A stretch of DNA of 64,000 bases from Mastigias papua. Its lineage: Eukaryota > Cnidaria > Scyphozoa > Rhizostomeae > Mastigiidae. Position 1 is the first letter of the stretch, and each line of letters begins with the position of its first letter. Both the position numbers and the translations under genes were made by a program. The stretch lies in NCBI GenBank assembly GCA_964019165.1, contig OZ025281.1, forward strand, positions 9,228,388-9,292,387. The letters run 5' to 3'. The notes under the pieces were generated by a model. It had not been told where the DNA came from. It searched no databases and saw only the letters and a list, made by a program, of their open reading frames with translations. Positions 1 to 12,880 of this stretch are shown here, piece by piece.

Positions 1-3000
1 AGGCCTGCTAGCCTGTTACTTTGCCTGCAAATAGACCTGCCTGCATGCATGCCGATAAGCCTGCTTGCCTGCTCATACACCTGCAAATAGGCCTACCAGC
101 CGATATGACTGTGACTTGTACAGGCAAATGGCTTGCCTGCCTGCTTCCATTACTCACTCACTCACTCACTCACTCACTCAGTCACTCGGTCACTCGGTCA
201 GTCAGTCAGTCTGGCAATAGGTCTACCACTCGGCCAGCCCTACCAGTGGTCTACCACTAGGCCAGCCCTACCAGTGGTCTACCACTCGGCCAGCCCTACC
301 AGTGGCCTACCACTTGGCCAGCCCTACCAGTAGCCTACCACTTGGCAGCCCCTACCTGTAGGCCTACCACCGCTCCTGCAACTCTTCTGCAACCAGTCCT
401 GCCTGCCAATAGGCCTGCTAGCCTGTTACTTTGCCTGCCAATAGGCCTGCCTGCATGCCTGCCGATAAGCCTGCTTGCCAGCTCATACACCTGCAAATAG
501 GCCTACCTGCCGATATGACTGTGACTGGTCCAGGCAAATGGCTTGCCTGCCTGCTTCCAATACTCACTCACTCATTCGGTCACTCGGTAACTCGGTCATT
601 CAGTCAGTCTGGCAATAGGTCTACCACTCGGCCAGCTCTACCAGTGGCCTACCACTTGGCCACCCCTACCAGTAGCCTACCACTTGGCTGGCCCTACCAG
701 TAGGCCTACCACCGCTCCTGCAACTGTTCTGCCTCCAGTCCTGCCTGCCAATAGGCCTGCTAGCCTGCTACTTTGTTTGCCAATAAGCCTGCCTGCATGC
801 CTGCCAATTACCCTGCTTGCCTGCTCATACACCTGCAAATAGCCCTACCTGCCGATATGACTGTGACTGGTCCAGGCAAATGGCTTGCCTGCCTGCTTCC
901 AATACTCACTCACTCACTCACTCAGTCACTCGGTCACTCGGTCACTCAGTCAGTCTGGCAATAGGTCTACCACTCGGCCAGCCCTACCAGTGGCCTACCA
1001 CTTGGCCAGCCCTACCAGTAGGCCTACCACCGCCCCTGCAACTGTTCTGCCTCCAGTCCTGCCTGCCAATAGGCCTGCTAGCCTGCTACTTTGCCTGCCA
1101 ATAGGCCTGCCTGCATGCCTGCCTGCCGATAAGCCTGCTTGCCTGCTCATACACCTGCAAATAGGCCTACCTGCCGATATGACTGTGACTGGTCCAGGCA
1201 AATGCCTTGCCTGCCTGCTTCCAATACTCACTCACTCACTCACTCACTCAGTCAGTCAGTCTGGCAATAGGTCTACCACTCGGCCAGCCCTACCAGTGGT
1301 CTTCCACTGGGCCAGCCCTACCACTGGTCTACAACTCGGCCAGCCCTACCAGTGGCCTACCACTTGGCCAGCCCTACGAGTAGCCTACCACTTGGCTGGC
1401 CCTATCAGTAGGTGTATCACCGGTAATGCATCTGTTCTGCCTCCAGTCCTGCCTGCCAATAGGCCTGCTAGCCTGTTACTTTGCCTGCCAATAGGCCTGC
1501 CTGCATGCCTGCCGATAAGCCTGCTTGCCTGCTCATACACCTGCAAATAGGCCTACCTGCCGATATGACTGTGACTGGTCCAGGCCAATGGCTTGCCTGC
1601 CTGCTTCCAATACTCACTCACTCACTCGGTCACTCGGTAACTCGGTCATTCAGTCAGTCTGGCAATAGGTCTACCACTCGGCCAGCCCTACCAGTGTCCT
1701 ACCACTTGGCCAGCCCTACCAGTAGCCTACCACTTGGCTGGCCCTACCAGTAGGCCTACCACCGCTCCTGCAACTGTTCTGCCTCCAGTCCTGCCTGCCA
1801 ATAGGCCTGCTAGCCTGCTACTTTGCCTGCCAATAGGCCTGCCTGCATGCCTGCCGATAAGCCTGCTTGCCTGCTCATACACCTGCAACTAGGCCTACCT
1901 GCCGATATGACTGTGACTGGTCCAGGCAAATGGCTTGCCTGCCTGCTTCCAATACTCACTCACTCACTCTGTCACTCAGTCAGTCTGGCAATAGGTCTAC
2001 CACTCGGCCAGGCCTACTAGTGGCCTACCACTTGGCCAGCCCTACCAGTAGCCTACCACTTGGCTGGCCCTACCTGTAGGCCTACCACCGCTCCTGCAAC
2101 TGTTCTGCCTCCAGTCCTGCCTGCCAATAGGCCTACTAGCCTGTTACTTTGCCTGCCAATAGGCCTGCCTGCATGCCTGCCGATAAGCCTGCTTGCCTGC
2201 TCATACACCTGCAACTAGGCCTACCTGCCGATATGACTGTGACTGGTCCAGGCAAATGGCTTGCCTGCCTGCTTCCAATACTCACTCACTCACTCACTCA
2301 GTCACTCGGTCACTCGGTCACTCAGTCAGTCTGGCAATAGGTCTACCACTCGGCCAGCCCTACCAGTAGCCTACCACTTGGCTGCCCCTACCAGTAGGCC
2401 TACCACCGCTCCTGCAACTGTTCTGCATCCAGTCCTGCCTGCCAATAGGCCTGCTAGCCTGCTACTTTGCCTGCCAATAGGCCTGCCTGCATGCCTGTCG
2501 ATAAGCCTGCTTGCCTGCTCATACACCTGCAACTAGGCCTACCTGCCGATATGACTGTGACTGGTCCAGGCAAATGGCTTGCCTGCCTGCTTCCAATACT
2601 CACTCACTCACTCAGTAACTCGGTCACTCGGTCACTCAGTCAGTCTGGAAATAGGTCTACCACTCGGCCAGCCCTACCAGTGGCCTACCACTCGTTCAGC
2701 CCTATCAGTAGCCTACCACTTGGCTGGCCCTACCAGTAGGCCTACCACGGCTCCTGCAACTGTTCTGCCTCCAGTCCTGCCTGCCAATAGGCCTGCTAGC
2801 CTGTTACTTTGCCTGCCAATAGGCCTGCCTGCATGCCTGCCGATAAGCCTGCTTGCCTGCTCATACACCTGCAATTAGCCCTACCAGCCGATATGACTGT
2901 GACTGGTCCAGGCAAATGGCTTGCCTGCCTGCTTCCAATACTCACTCACTCACTCACTCGGTCACTTAGTCAGTATGGCAATAGGTTTACCACTCGGCCA

Positions 3001-3510
3001 GCCCTACCAGTGGTCTTCCACTGGGCCAGCCCTACCACTGGTCTACAACTCGGCCAGCCCTACCAGTGGCCTACCACTTGGCCAGCCCTACCAGTAGCCT
3101 ACCACTTGGCTGGCCCTATCAGTAGGTGTATCACCGGTAATGCATCTGTTCTGCCTCCAGTCCTGCCTGCCAATAGGCCTGCTAGCCTGTTACTTTGCCT
3201 GCCAATAGGCCTGCCTGCATGCCTGCCGATAAGCCTGCTTGCCTGCTCATACACCTGAAAATAGGCCTACCTGCCGATATGACTGTGACTGGTCCAGGCA
3301 AATGGCTTGCCTGCCTGCTTCCAATACTCACTCACTCACTCGGTCACTCGGTAACTCGGTCATTCAGTCAGTCTGGCAATAGGTCTACCACTCGGCCAGC
3401 CCTACCAGTGTCCTACCACTTGGCCAGCCCTACCAGTAGCCTACCACTTGGCTGGCCCTACCAGTAGGCCTACCACCGCTCCTGCAACTGTTCTGCCTCC
3501 AGTCCTGCCT
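1..3510 (+). repeat. Heterogeneous left portion of the array
   Basis: Monomer starts at 105, 515, 857, 1179, 1565, 1907, 2233, 2551, 2893 and 3279 give spacings of 410, 342, 322, 386, 342, 326, 318, 342 and 386, with no fixed higher-order period. The copies carry many private changes, such as GTGACTTGTACAGG at 111, CTACGAGTAG at 1374 and TGGAAATAGG at 2646. Types B, C and D are absent. No gene or foreign sequence is visible. Confidence 0.85.
1270..1815 (+). repeat. Local duplication, copy 1 (offset 1714 bp)
   Basis: This matches 2984-3529 at a constant offset of 1714 bp. It includes the GTCTTCCACTGGG unit, CTACAACTCGG, and a rare diverged patch at 1411-1432 containing ACCGGT and ATGCAT. Edges are approximate because flanking monomers are also similar. 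Confidence 0.78.
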
Positions 3511-3529
3511 GCCAATAGGCCTGCTAGCC
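2984..3529 (+). repeat. Local duplication, copy 2 (offset 1714 bp)
   Basis: Partner of 1270-1815. The diverged patch recurs at 3125-3146. A difference from copy 1 is CACCTGAAAATAGG at about 3252 versus CACCTGCAAATAGG. Confidence 0.78.
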
Positions 3530-4800
3530 TGTTACTTTGCCTGCCAATAGGCCTGCCTGCATGCCTGCCGATAAGCCTGCTTGCCAGCTCATACACCTGC
3601 AAATAGGCCTACCTGCCGATATGACTGTGACTGGTCCAGGCAAATGGCTTGCCTGCCTGCTTCCAATACTCACTCACTCATTCGGTCACTCGGTAACTCG
3701 GTCATTCAGTCAGTCTGGCAATAGGTCTACCACTCGGCCAGCCCTACCAGTGGCCTACCACTTGGCCAGCCCTACCAGTAGCCTACCACTTGGCTGGCCC
3801 TACCAGTAGGCCTACCACCGCTCCTGCAACTGTTCTGCCTCCAGTCCTGCCTGCCAATAGGCCTGCTAGCCTGCTACTTTGTTTGCCAATAAGCCTGCCT
3901 GCATGCCTGCCAATTACCCTGCTTGCCTGCTCATACACCTGCAAATAGCCCTACCTGCCGATATGACTGTGACTGGTCCAGGCAAATGGCTTGCCTGCCT
4001 GCTTCCAATACTCACTCACTCAATCACTCAGTCACTCGGTCACTCGGTCACTCAGTCAGTCTGGCAATAGGTCTACCACTCGGCCAGCCCTACCAGTGGC
4101 CTACCGCTTGGCCAGCCCTACCAGTAGGCCTACCACCGCTCCTGCAACTGATCTGCCTCCAGTCGTGCCTGCCAATAGGCCTGCTAGCGTTCTACTTTGC
4201 CTGCCAATAGGCCTGCCGATAAGCCTGCTTGTCTGCTCATACACCTGCAAATAGGCCTACCTGCCGATATGACCGTGACTGGTCAAGGCAAATGGCTTGC
4301 CTGCCTGCGTCCAATACTCACTCACTCACTCAGTCACTCGGTCACTCGGTCATTCAGTCAGTCTGGCAATAGGTCTACCACTCGGCCAGCCCTACCAGTG
4401 GCCTACCACTTGGCCAGCCCTACCAGTAGCCCACCACTTGGCTGGCCCTACCAGTAGGCCTACCACCACTCCTGCAACTGTTCTGCCCCATGTCCTGCCT
4501 GCCAATAGGCCTGCTATTCTGCTACTTTGCCTGCCAATAGGCCTGCCTGCATGCCCGCCGATAAGCCTGCTTGCCTGCTGATACACCTGCAATTAGGCCT
4601 ACAAGCCGATATGACTGTGACTGGTCCATGCAAATGGCTTGCCTGCCTGCTTCCAATACTCACTCACTCACTCAGTCACTCGGTCACTCGGTCACTCAGT
4701 CAGTCTGGCAATAGGTCTACCACTCGGCCAGCCCTACCAGTGGCCTACCACTTGGCCAGCCCTACCAGTAGCCTACGACTTGGCTGGCCCTACCAGTAGG
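3510..4800 (+). repeat. Duplicated block (offset 4289 bp), copy 1
   Basis: Four monomer starts, 3621, 3963, 4269 and 4611, recur at 7910, 8252, 8558 and 8900. The block includes the first type D and first type B monomers and an unusual TTTGTTTGCCAATAAGCC tail at about 3878. The copy at 7800-9090 is nearly identical; one visible change is TGACAATAGG at 8351 versus TGGCAATAGG. Confidence 0.82.
4269..4610 (+). repeat. Type D monomer (ATGACCGTGAC variant), first copy
   Basis: Type D is marked by ATGACCGTGACTGGTCAAGG in place of ATGACTGTGACTGGTCC, with an upstream GCTTGTCTGCTC. About 16 copies occur (4269, 8558, 9532, 11868, 12842, 15520, 21634, 25042, 25735 and later, to 57867). The shared linked changes show that these copies descend from one variant monomer. 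Confidence 0.85.
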
Positions 4801-5612
4801 CCTACCACCGCTCCTGCAACTGATCTGCCTCCAGTCGTGCCTGCCACTAGGCCTGCTAGCGTTCTACTTTGCCTGCCACTAGGCCTGCCGATAAGCCTGC
4901 TTGCCTGCTCATACACCTGCAACTAGGCCTACCTGCCGATATGACTGTGACTGGTCCAGGCAAATGGCTTGCCTGCCTGCTTCCAATACTCACTCACTCA
5001 CTCAGTCACTCGGTCACTCGGTCACTCAGTCAGTCTGGCAATAGGTCTACCACTTGGCTGGCCCTACCAGAAGGCCTACCACCGCTCCTGCAACTGTTCT
5101 TCCTCCAGTCCTGCCTGCCAATAGGCCTGCTGTCCTGTTACTTTGCCTGCCAATAGGCCTGCCTGCATGCCTGCCTGCCGATAAGCCTGCTTGCCTGCTC
5201 ATACACCTGCAAATAGGCCTACCTGCCGATATGACTGTGACTGGTCCATCCAAATGGCTAGGCTGCCTGCTTCCAATAGGCCTAGTATGTGGCCTGCCAT
5301 TCACTCACTCTCTCACTCACTCACTCAGTCAGTCAGTCGGTCACTCGGTCACTCGGTCACTCAGTCAGTCTGGCAATAGGTCTACCACTCGGCCAGCCCT
5401 ACCAGTGGCCTACCACTTGGCCAACCCTACCAGTAGGCCTACAACCGCCCCTGCAACTGTTCTGCCTCCAGTCCTGCCTGCCAATAGGCCTGCTAGCCTG
5501 CTACTTTGCCTGCCAATAGGCCTGCCGATAAGCCTGCTTGCCTGCTCATACACCTGCAAATAGGCCTACCTGCCGATATGACTGTGACTGGTCCAGGCAA
5601 ATGGCTTGCCTG
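4800..5612 (+). repeat. Duplicated block (offset 1281 bp), copy 1
   Basis: Starts at 4941, 5231 and 5578 recur at 6222, 6512 and 6859. The block includes a type C monomer and a TTCTTCCTCCAG variant near 5098. The partner is 6082-6893. Differences include CTGTCACTAGG at 6123 and CTATCACCG at 6357. Confidence 0.8.
5231..5577 (+). repeat. Type C monomer, first copy in the window (347 bp)
   Basis: The head reads GGTCCATCCAAATGGCTAGG. After TTCCAATA it carries an extra segment, GGCCTAGTATGTGGCC followed by TGCCATTC, then ACTCACTCTCTC. The insert occupies about 5278-5302. About 35 type C monomers occur (5231, 6512, 7161, 9822 and on to 63359), spaced roughly 0.3-3.8 kb apart, and none lies before 5.2 kb. 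Their lengths (347, 355, 359, 363) are 4n+3, whereas nearly all other types are 4n+2, so the insert added a number of bases that is not a multiple of four. Confidence 0.88.
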
Positions 5613-6081
5613 CCAGCCTCCAATACTCACTCACTCACTCAGTCACTCGGTCACTCGGTCACTCAGTCAGTCTGGCAATGGGTCTACCACTCGGCCAGCC
5701 CTACCAGTGGCCTACCAGTTGGCCAGCCCTACCAGTAGCCTACCACTTGGCTGGCCCTACCAGTAGGCCTACCACCGCTCCTGCCACTGTTCTGCCTCCA
5801 GTCCTGAATGCCAATAGGCCTGCTAGCCTGTTACTTTGCCTGCAAATAGGCCTGCCTGCATGCCTGCCGATAACCCTGCTTGCCTGCTCATACACCTGGA
5901 AATAGGCCTACCTGCCGATATGACTGTGACTGGTCCAGGCAAATGGCTTGCCTGCCTGCTTCCAATACTCACTCACTCACTCAGTCACTCGGTCACTCGG
6001 TCACTCAGTCAGTCTGGCAATAGGTCTACCACTCGGCCAGACCTACCAGTGGCCTACCACTTGGCCAGCCCTACCAGTAGG

Positions 6082-6893
6082 CCTACCACCGCTCCTGCAA
6101 CTGATCTGCCTCCAGTCGTGCCTGTCACTAGGCCTGCTAGCGTTCTACTTTGCCTGCCACTAGGCCTGCCGATAAGCCTGCTTGCCTGCTCATACACCTG
6201 CAACTAGGCCTACCTGCCGATATGACTGTGACTGGTCCAGGCAAATGGCTTGCCTGCCTGCTTCCAATACTCACTCACTCACTCAGTCACTCGGTCACTC
6301 GGTCACTCAGTCAGTCTGGCAATAGGTCTACCACTTGGCTGGCCCTACCAGAAGGCCTATCACCGCTCCTGCAACTGTTCTTCCTCCAGTCCTGCCTGCC
6401 AATAGGCCTGCTGTCCTGTTACTTTGCCTGCCAATAGGCCTGCCTGCATGCCTGCCTGCCGATAAGCCTGCTTGCCTGCTCATACACCTGCAAATAGGCC
6501 TACCTGCCGATATGACTGTGACTGGTCCATCCAAATGGCTAGGCTGCCTGCTTCCAATAGGCCTAGTATGTGGCCTGCCATTCACTCACTCTCTCACTCA
6601 CTCACTCAGTCAGTCAGTCGGTCACTCGGTCACTCGGTCACTCAGTCAGTCTGGCAATAGGTCTACCACTCGGCCAGCCCTACCAGTGGCCTACCACTTG
6701 GCCAACCCTACCAGTAGGCCTACAAACGCCCCTGCAACTGTTCTGCCTCCAGTCCTGCCTGCCAATAGGCCTGCTAGCCTGCTACTTTGCCTGCCAATAG
6801 GCCTGCCGATAAGCCTGCTTGCCTGCTCATACACCTGCAAATAGGCCTACCTGCCGATATGACTGTGACTGGTCCAGGCAAATGGCTTGCCTG
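6082..6893 (+). repeat. Duplicated block (offset 1281 bp), copy 2
   Basis: Partner of 4800-5612. The 1281-bp offset spans four monomers. The sequence between the copies (5612-6082) is ordinary type A monomer plus the TGCCACTGTTC / CTGAATGCC variant also found near 13.75, 16.4, 27.6, 30.3, 53.0, 58.8, 62.2 and 62.9 kb. Confidence 0.78.
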
Positions 6894-9569
6894 CCTGCTT
6901 CCAATACTCACTCACTCACTCAGTCACTCGGTCACTCGGTCACTCAGTCAGTCTGGCAATAGGTCTACCACTCGGCCAGACCTACCAGTGGCCAACCACT
7001 TGGCCAGCCCTACCAGTAGGCCTACCACCGCTCCTGCAACTGATCTGCCTCCAGTCGTGCCTGCCACTAGGCCTGCTAGTGTTCTACTTTGCCTGCCACT
7101 AGGCCTGCCGATAAGCCTGCTTGCCTGCTCATACACCTGCAAATAGGCCTACCTGCCGATATGACTGTGACTGGTCCATCCAAATGGCTAGGCTGCCTGC
7201 TTCCAATAGGCCTAGTATGTGGCCTGCCATTCACTCACTCTCTCACTCACTCACTCACTCAGTCAGTCAGTCGGTCACTCGGTCACTCAGTCAGTCTGGC
7301 AATAGGTCTACCACTCGGCCAGCCCTACCAGTGGCCTACCACTTGGCCAGCCCTACCAGTAGGCCTACCACCGCCCCTGCAACTGTTCTGCCTCCAGTCC
7401 TGCCTGCCAATAGGCCTGCTAGCCTGCTACTTTGCCTGCCAATAGGCCTGCCTGCATGCCTGCCTGCCGATAAGCCTGCTTGCCTGCTCATACACCTGCA
7501 AATAGGCCTACCTGCCGATATGACTGTGACTGGTCCAGGCAAATGCCTTGCCTGCCTGCTTCCAATACTCACTCACTCAATCGGTCACTCAGTCAGTCAG
7601 TCAGTCTGGCAATAGGTCTACCACTCGGCCAGCCCTACCAGTGGTCTACCACTAGGCCAGCCCTACCAGTGGTCTACCACTCGGCCAGCCCTACCAGTGG
7701 CCTACCACTTGGCCAGCCCTACCAGTAGCCTACCACTTGGCAGCCCCTACCTGTAGGCCTACCACCGCTCCTGCAACTCTTCTGCATCCAGTCCTGCCTG
7801 CCAATAGGCCTGCTAGCCTGTTACTTTGCCTGCCAATAGGCCTGCCTGCATGCCTGCCGATAAGCCTGCTTGCCAGCTCATACACCTGCAAATAGGCCTA
7901 CCTGCCGATATGACTGTGACTGGTCCAGGCAAATGGCTTGCCTGCCTGCTTCCAATACTCACTCACTCATTCGGTCACTCGGTAACTCGGTCATTCAGTC
8001 AGTCTGGCAATAGGTCTACCACTCGGCCAGCCCTACCAGTGGCCTACCACTTGGCCAGCCCTACCAGTAGCCTACCACTTGGCTGGCCCTACCAGTAGGC
8101 CTACCACCGCTCCTGCAACTGTTCTGCCTCCAGTCCTGCCTGCCAATAGGCCTGCTAGCCTGCTACTTTGTTTGCCAATAAGCCTGCCTGCATGCCTGCC
8201 AATTACCCTGCTTGCCTGCTCATACACCTGCAAATAGCCCTACCTGCCGATATGACTGTGACTGGTCCAGGCAAATGGCTTGCCTGCCTGCTTCCAATAC
8301 TCACTCACTCAATCACTCAGTCACTCGGTCACTCGGTCACTCAGTCAGTCTGACAATAGGTCTACCACTCGGCCAGCCCTACCAGTGGCCTACCGCTTGG
8401 CCAGCCCTACCAGTAGGCCTACCACCGCTCCTGCAACTGATCTGCCTCCAGTCGTGCCTGCCAATAGGCCTGCTAGCGTTCTACTTTGCCTGCCAATAGG
8501 CCTGCCGATAAGCCTGCTTGTCTGCTCATACACCTGCAAATAGGCCTACCTGCCGATATGACCGTGACTGGTCAAGGCAAATGGCTTGCCTGCCTGCGTC
8601 CAATACTCACTCACTCACTCAGTCACTCGGTCACTCGGTCATTCAGTCAGTCTGGCAATAGGTCTACCACTCGGCCAGCCCTACCAGTGGCCTACCACTT
8701 GGCCAGCCCTACCAGTAGCCCACCACTTGGCTGGCCCTACCAGTAGGCCTACCACCACTCCTGCAACTGTTCTGCCCCATGTCCTGCCTGCCAATAGGCC
8801 TGCTATTCTGCTACTTTGCCTGCCAATAGGCCTGCCTGCATGCCCGCCGATAAGCCTGCTTGCCTGCTGATACACCTGCAATTAGGCCTACAAGCCGATA
8901 TGACTGTGACTGGTCCATGCAAATGGCTTGCCTGCCTGCTTCCAATACTCACTCACTCACTCAGTCACTCGGTCACTCGGTCACTCAGTCAGTCTGGCAA
9001 TAGGTCTACCACTCGGCCAGCCCTACCAGTGGCCTACCACTTGGCCAGCCCTACCAGTAGCCTACGACTTGGCTGGCCCTACCAGTAGGCCTACCACCAC
9101 TCCTGCAACTGTTCTGCCTCCAGTCCTGCCTGCCAATAGGCCTGCTAGCCTGCTACTTTGCCTGCTAATAGGCCTGCCGATAAGCCGGCTTGCCTGCTCA
9201 TACACCTGCAAATAGGCCTACCTGCCGATATGACTGTGACTGGTCCAGGCAAATGGCTTGCCTGCCTGCCTCCAATACTCACTCACTCACTCAGTCACTC
9301 GGTCACTCGGTCACTCAGTCAGTCTGGCAATAGGTCTACCACTCGGCCAGCCCTACCAGTAGCCTACCACTTGGCTGGCCCTACCGGTAGGCCTACCACC
9401 GCTCCTGCAACTGATCTGCCTCCAGTCGTGCCTGCCAATAGGCCTGCTAGCGTTCTACTTTGCCTGCCAATAGGCCTGCCGATAAGCCTGCTTGTCTGCT
9501 CATACACCTGCAAATAGGCCTACCTGCCGATATGACCGTGACTGGTCAAGGCAAATGGCTTGCCTGCCT
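6260..9569 (+). repeat. 10-monomer unit, tandem copy 1 (3310 bp)
   Basis: Monomer starts from 6512 to 9532 recur exactly 3310 bp downstream (9822 to 12842). The match ends at about 9640/12950, so the two copies abut in tandem. Visible differences include TACAAACGCC at 6721 versus TACAACCGCC, GGCCAACCACTTGG at about 6991, TGACAATAGG at 8351, and CCGGCTTGCC at 9185. Confidence 0.85.
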
Positions 9570-12500
9570 GCTTCCAATACTCACTCACTCACTCAGTCAC
9601 TCGGTCACTCGGTCACTCAGTCAGTCTGGCAATAGGTCTACCACTTGGCTGGCCCTACCAGAAGGCCTACCACCGCTCCTGCAACTGTTCTTCCTCCAGT
9701 CCTGCCTGCCAATAGGCCTGCTGTCCTGTTACTTTGCCTGCCAATAGGCCTGCCTGCATGCCTGCCTGCCGATAAGCCTGCTTGCCTGCTCATACACCTG
9801 CAAATAGGCCTACCTGCCGATATGACTGTGACTGGTCCATCCAAATGGCTAGGCTGCCTGCTTCCAATAGGCCTAGTATGTGGCCTGCCATTCACTCACT
9901 CTCTCACTCACTCACTCAGTCAGTCAGTCGGTCACTCGGTCACTCGGTCACTCAGTCAGTCTGGCAATAGGTCTACCACTCGGCCAGCCCTACCAGTGGC
10001 CTACCACTTGGCCAACCCTACCAGTAGGCCTACAACCGCCCCTGCAACTGTTCTGCCTCCAGTCCTGCCTGCCAATAGGCCTGCTAGCCTGCTACTTTGC
10101 CTGCCAATAGGCCTGCCGATAAGCCTGCTTGCCTGCTCATACACCTGCAAATAGGCCTACCTGCCGATATGACTGTGACTGGTCCAGGCAAATGGCTTGC
10201 CTGCCTGCTTCCAATACTCACTCACTCACTCAGTCACTCGGTCACTCGGTCACTCAGTCAGTCTGGCAATAGGTCTACCACTCGGCCAGACCTACCAGTG
10301 GCCTACCACTTGGCCAGCCCTACCAGTAGGCCTACCACCGCTCCTGCAACTGATCTGCCTCCAGTCGTGCCTGCCACTAGGCCTGCTAGTGTTCTACTTT
10401 GCCTGCCACTAGGCCTGCCGATAAGCCTGCTTGCCTGCTCATACACCTGCAAATAGGCCTACCTGCCGATATGACTGTGACAGGTCCATCCAAATGGCTA
10501 GGCTGCCTGCTTCCAATAGGCCTAGTATGTGGCCTGCCATTCACTCACTCTCTCACTCACTCACTCACTCAGTCAGTCAGTCGGTCACTCGGTCACTCAG
10601 TCAGTCTGGCAATAGGTCTACCACTCGGCCAGCCCTACCAGTGGCCTACCACTTGGCCAGCCCTACCAGTAGGCCTACCACCGCCCCTGCAACTGTTCTG
10701 CCTCCAGTCCTGCCTGCCAATAGGCCTGCTAGCCTGCTACTTTGCCTGCCAATAGGCCTGCCTGCATGCCTGCCTGCCGATAAGCCTGCTTGCCTGCTCA
10801 TACACCTGCAAATAGGCCTACCTGCCGATATGACTGTGACTGGTCCAGGCAAATGCCTTGCCTGCCTGCTTCCAATACTCACTCACTCAATCGGTCACTC
10901 AGTCAGTCAGTCAGTCTGGCAATAGGTCTACCACTCGGCCAGCCCTACCAGTGGTCTACCACTAGGCCAGCCCTACCAGTGGTCTACCACTCGGCCAGCC
11001 CTACCAGTGGCCTACCACTTGGCCAGCCCTACCAGTAGCCTACCACTTGGCAGCCCCTACCTGTAGGCCTACCACCGCTCCTGCAACTCTTCTGCATCCA
11101 GTCCTGCCTGCCAATAGGCCTGCTAGCCTGTTACTTTGCCTGCCAATAGGCCTGCCTGCATGCCTGCCGATAAGCCTGCTTGCCAGCTCATACACCTGCA
11201 AATAGGCCTACCTGCCGATATGACTGTGACTGGTCCAGGCAAATGGCTTGCCTGCCTGCTTCCAATACTCACTCACTCATTCGGTCACTCGGTAACTCGG
11301 TCATTCAGTCAGTCTGGCAATAGGTCTACCACTCGGCCAGCCCTACCAGTGGCCTACCACTTGGCCAGCCCTACCAGTAGCCTACCACTTGGCTGGCCCT
11401 ACCAGTAGGCCTACCACCGCTCCTGCAACTGTTCTGCCTCCAGTCCTGCCTGCCAATAGGCCTGCTAGCCTGCTACTTTGTTTGCCAATAAGCCTGCCTG
11501 CATGCCTGCCAATTACCCTGCTTGCCTGCTCATACACCTGCAAATAGCCCTACCTGCCGATATGACTGTGACTGGTCCAGGCAAATGGCTTGCCTGCCTG
11601 CTTCCAATACTCACTCACTCAATCACTCAGTCACTCGGTCACTCGGTCACTCAGTCAGTCTGGCAATAGGTCTACCACTCGGCCAGCCCTACCAGTGGCC
11701 TACCGCTTGGCCAGCCCTACCAGTAGGCCTACCACCGCTCCTGCAACTGATCTGCCTCCAGTCGTGCCTGCCAATAGGCCTGCTAGCGTTCTACTTTGCC
11801 TGCCAATAGGCCTGCCGATAAGCCTGCTTGTCTGCTCATACACCTGCAAATAGGCCTACCTGCCGATATGACCGTGACTGGTCAAGGCAAATGGCTTGCC
11901 TGCCTGCGTCCAATACTCACTCACTCACTCAGTCACTCGGTCACTCGGTCATTCAGTCAGTCTGGCAATAGGTCTACCACTCGGCCAGCCCTACCAGTGG
12001 CCTACCACTTGGCCAGCCCTACCAGTAGCCCACCACTTGGCTGGCCCTACCAGTAGGCCTACCACCACTCCTGCAACTGTTCTGCCCCATGTCCTGCCTG
12101 CCAATAGGCCTGCTATTCTGCTACTTTGCCTGCCAATAGGCCTGCCTGCATGCCCGCCGATAAGCCTGCTTGCCTGCTGATACACCTGCAATTAGGCCTA
12201 CAAGCCGATATGACTGTGACTGGTCCATGCAAATGGCTTGCCTGCCTGCTTCCAATACTCACTCACTCACTCAGTCACTCGGTCACTCGGTCACTCAGTC
12301 AGTCTGGCAATAGGTCTACCACTCGGCCAGCCCTACCAGTGGCCTACCACTTGGCCAGCCCTACCAGTAGCCTACGACTTGGCTGGCCCTACCAGTAGGC
12401 CTACCACCACTCCTGCAACTGTTCTGCCTCCAGTCGTGCCTGCCAATAGGCCTGCTAGCCTGCTACTTTGCCTGCTAATAGGCCTGCCGATAAGCCTGCT

Positions 12501-12880
12501 TGCCTGCTCATACACCTGCAAATAGGCCTACCTGCCGATATGACTGTGACTGGTCCAGGCAAATGGCTTGCCTGCCTGCCTCCAATACTCACTCACTCAC
12601 TCAGTCACTCGGTCACTCGGTCACTCAGTCAGTCTGGCAATAGGTCTACCACTCGGCCAGCCCTACCAGTAGCCTACCACTTGGCTGGCCCTACCGGTAG
12701 GCCTACCACCGCTCTTGCAACTGATCTGCCTCCAGTCGTGCCTGCCAATAGGCCTGCTAGCGTTCTACTTTGCCTGCCAATAGGCCTGCCGATAAGCCTG
12801 CTTGTCTGCTCATACACCTGCAAATAGGCCTACCTGCCGATATGACCGTGACTGGTCAAGGCAAATGGCTTGCTTGCCTG
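9570..12880 (+). repeat. 10-monomer unit, tandem copy 2 (3310 bp)
   Basis: Direct continuation of the 6260-9569 copy, with the same order of types C, A, C, A, A, A, D, B, A, D. Private changes include GACAGGTCC at 10479 and CTCTTGCAACTG at 12713. Confidence 0.85.

Noticed and set aside
995..1231. Minus-strand open frames of 66-85 codons recurring through the array
   Set aside because: Arg/Gly/Ala-rich mirror translations of the CTGC-rich tail and 28-mer tract. They recur only because the monomer recurs, with no conserved start context or family match.
5278..5302. Type C insert as a mobile element or attachment site
   Set aside because: At about 24 bp it is too short for an element, lacks target-site duplication, and is confined to one monomer type. 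A single founding insertion followed by amplification explains it.
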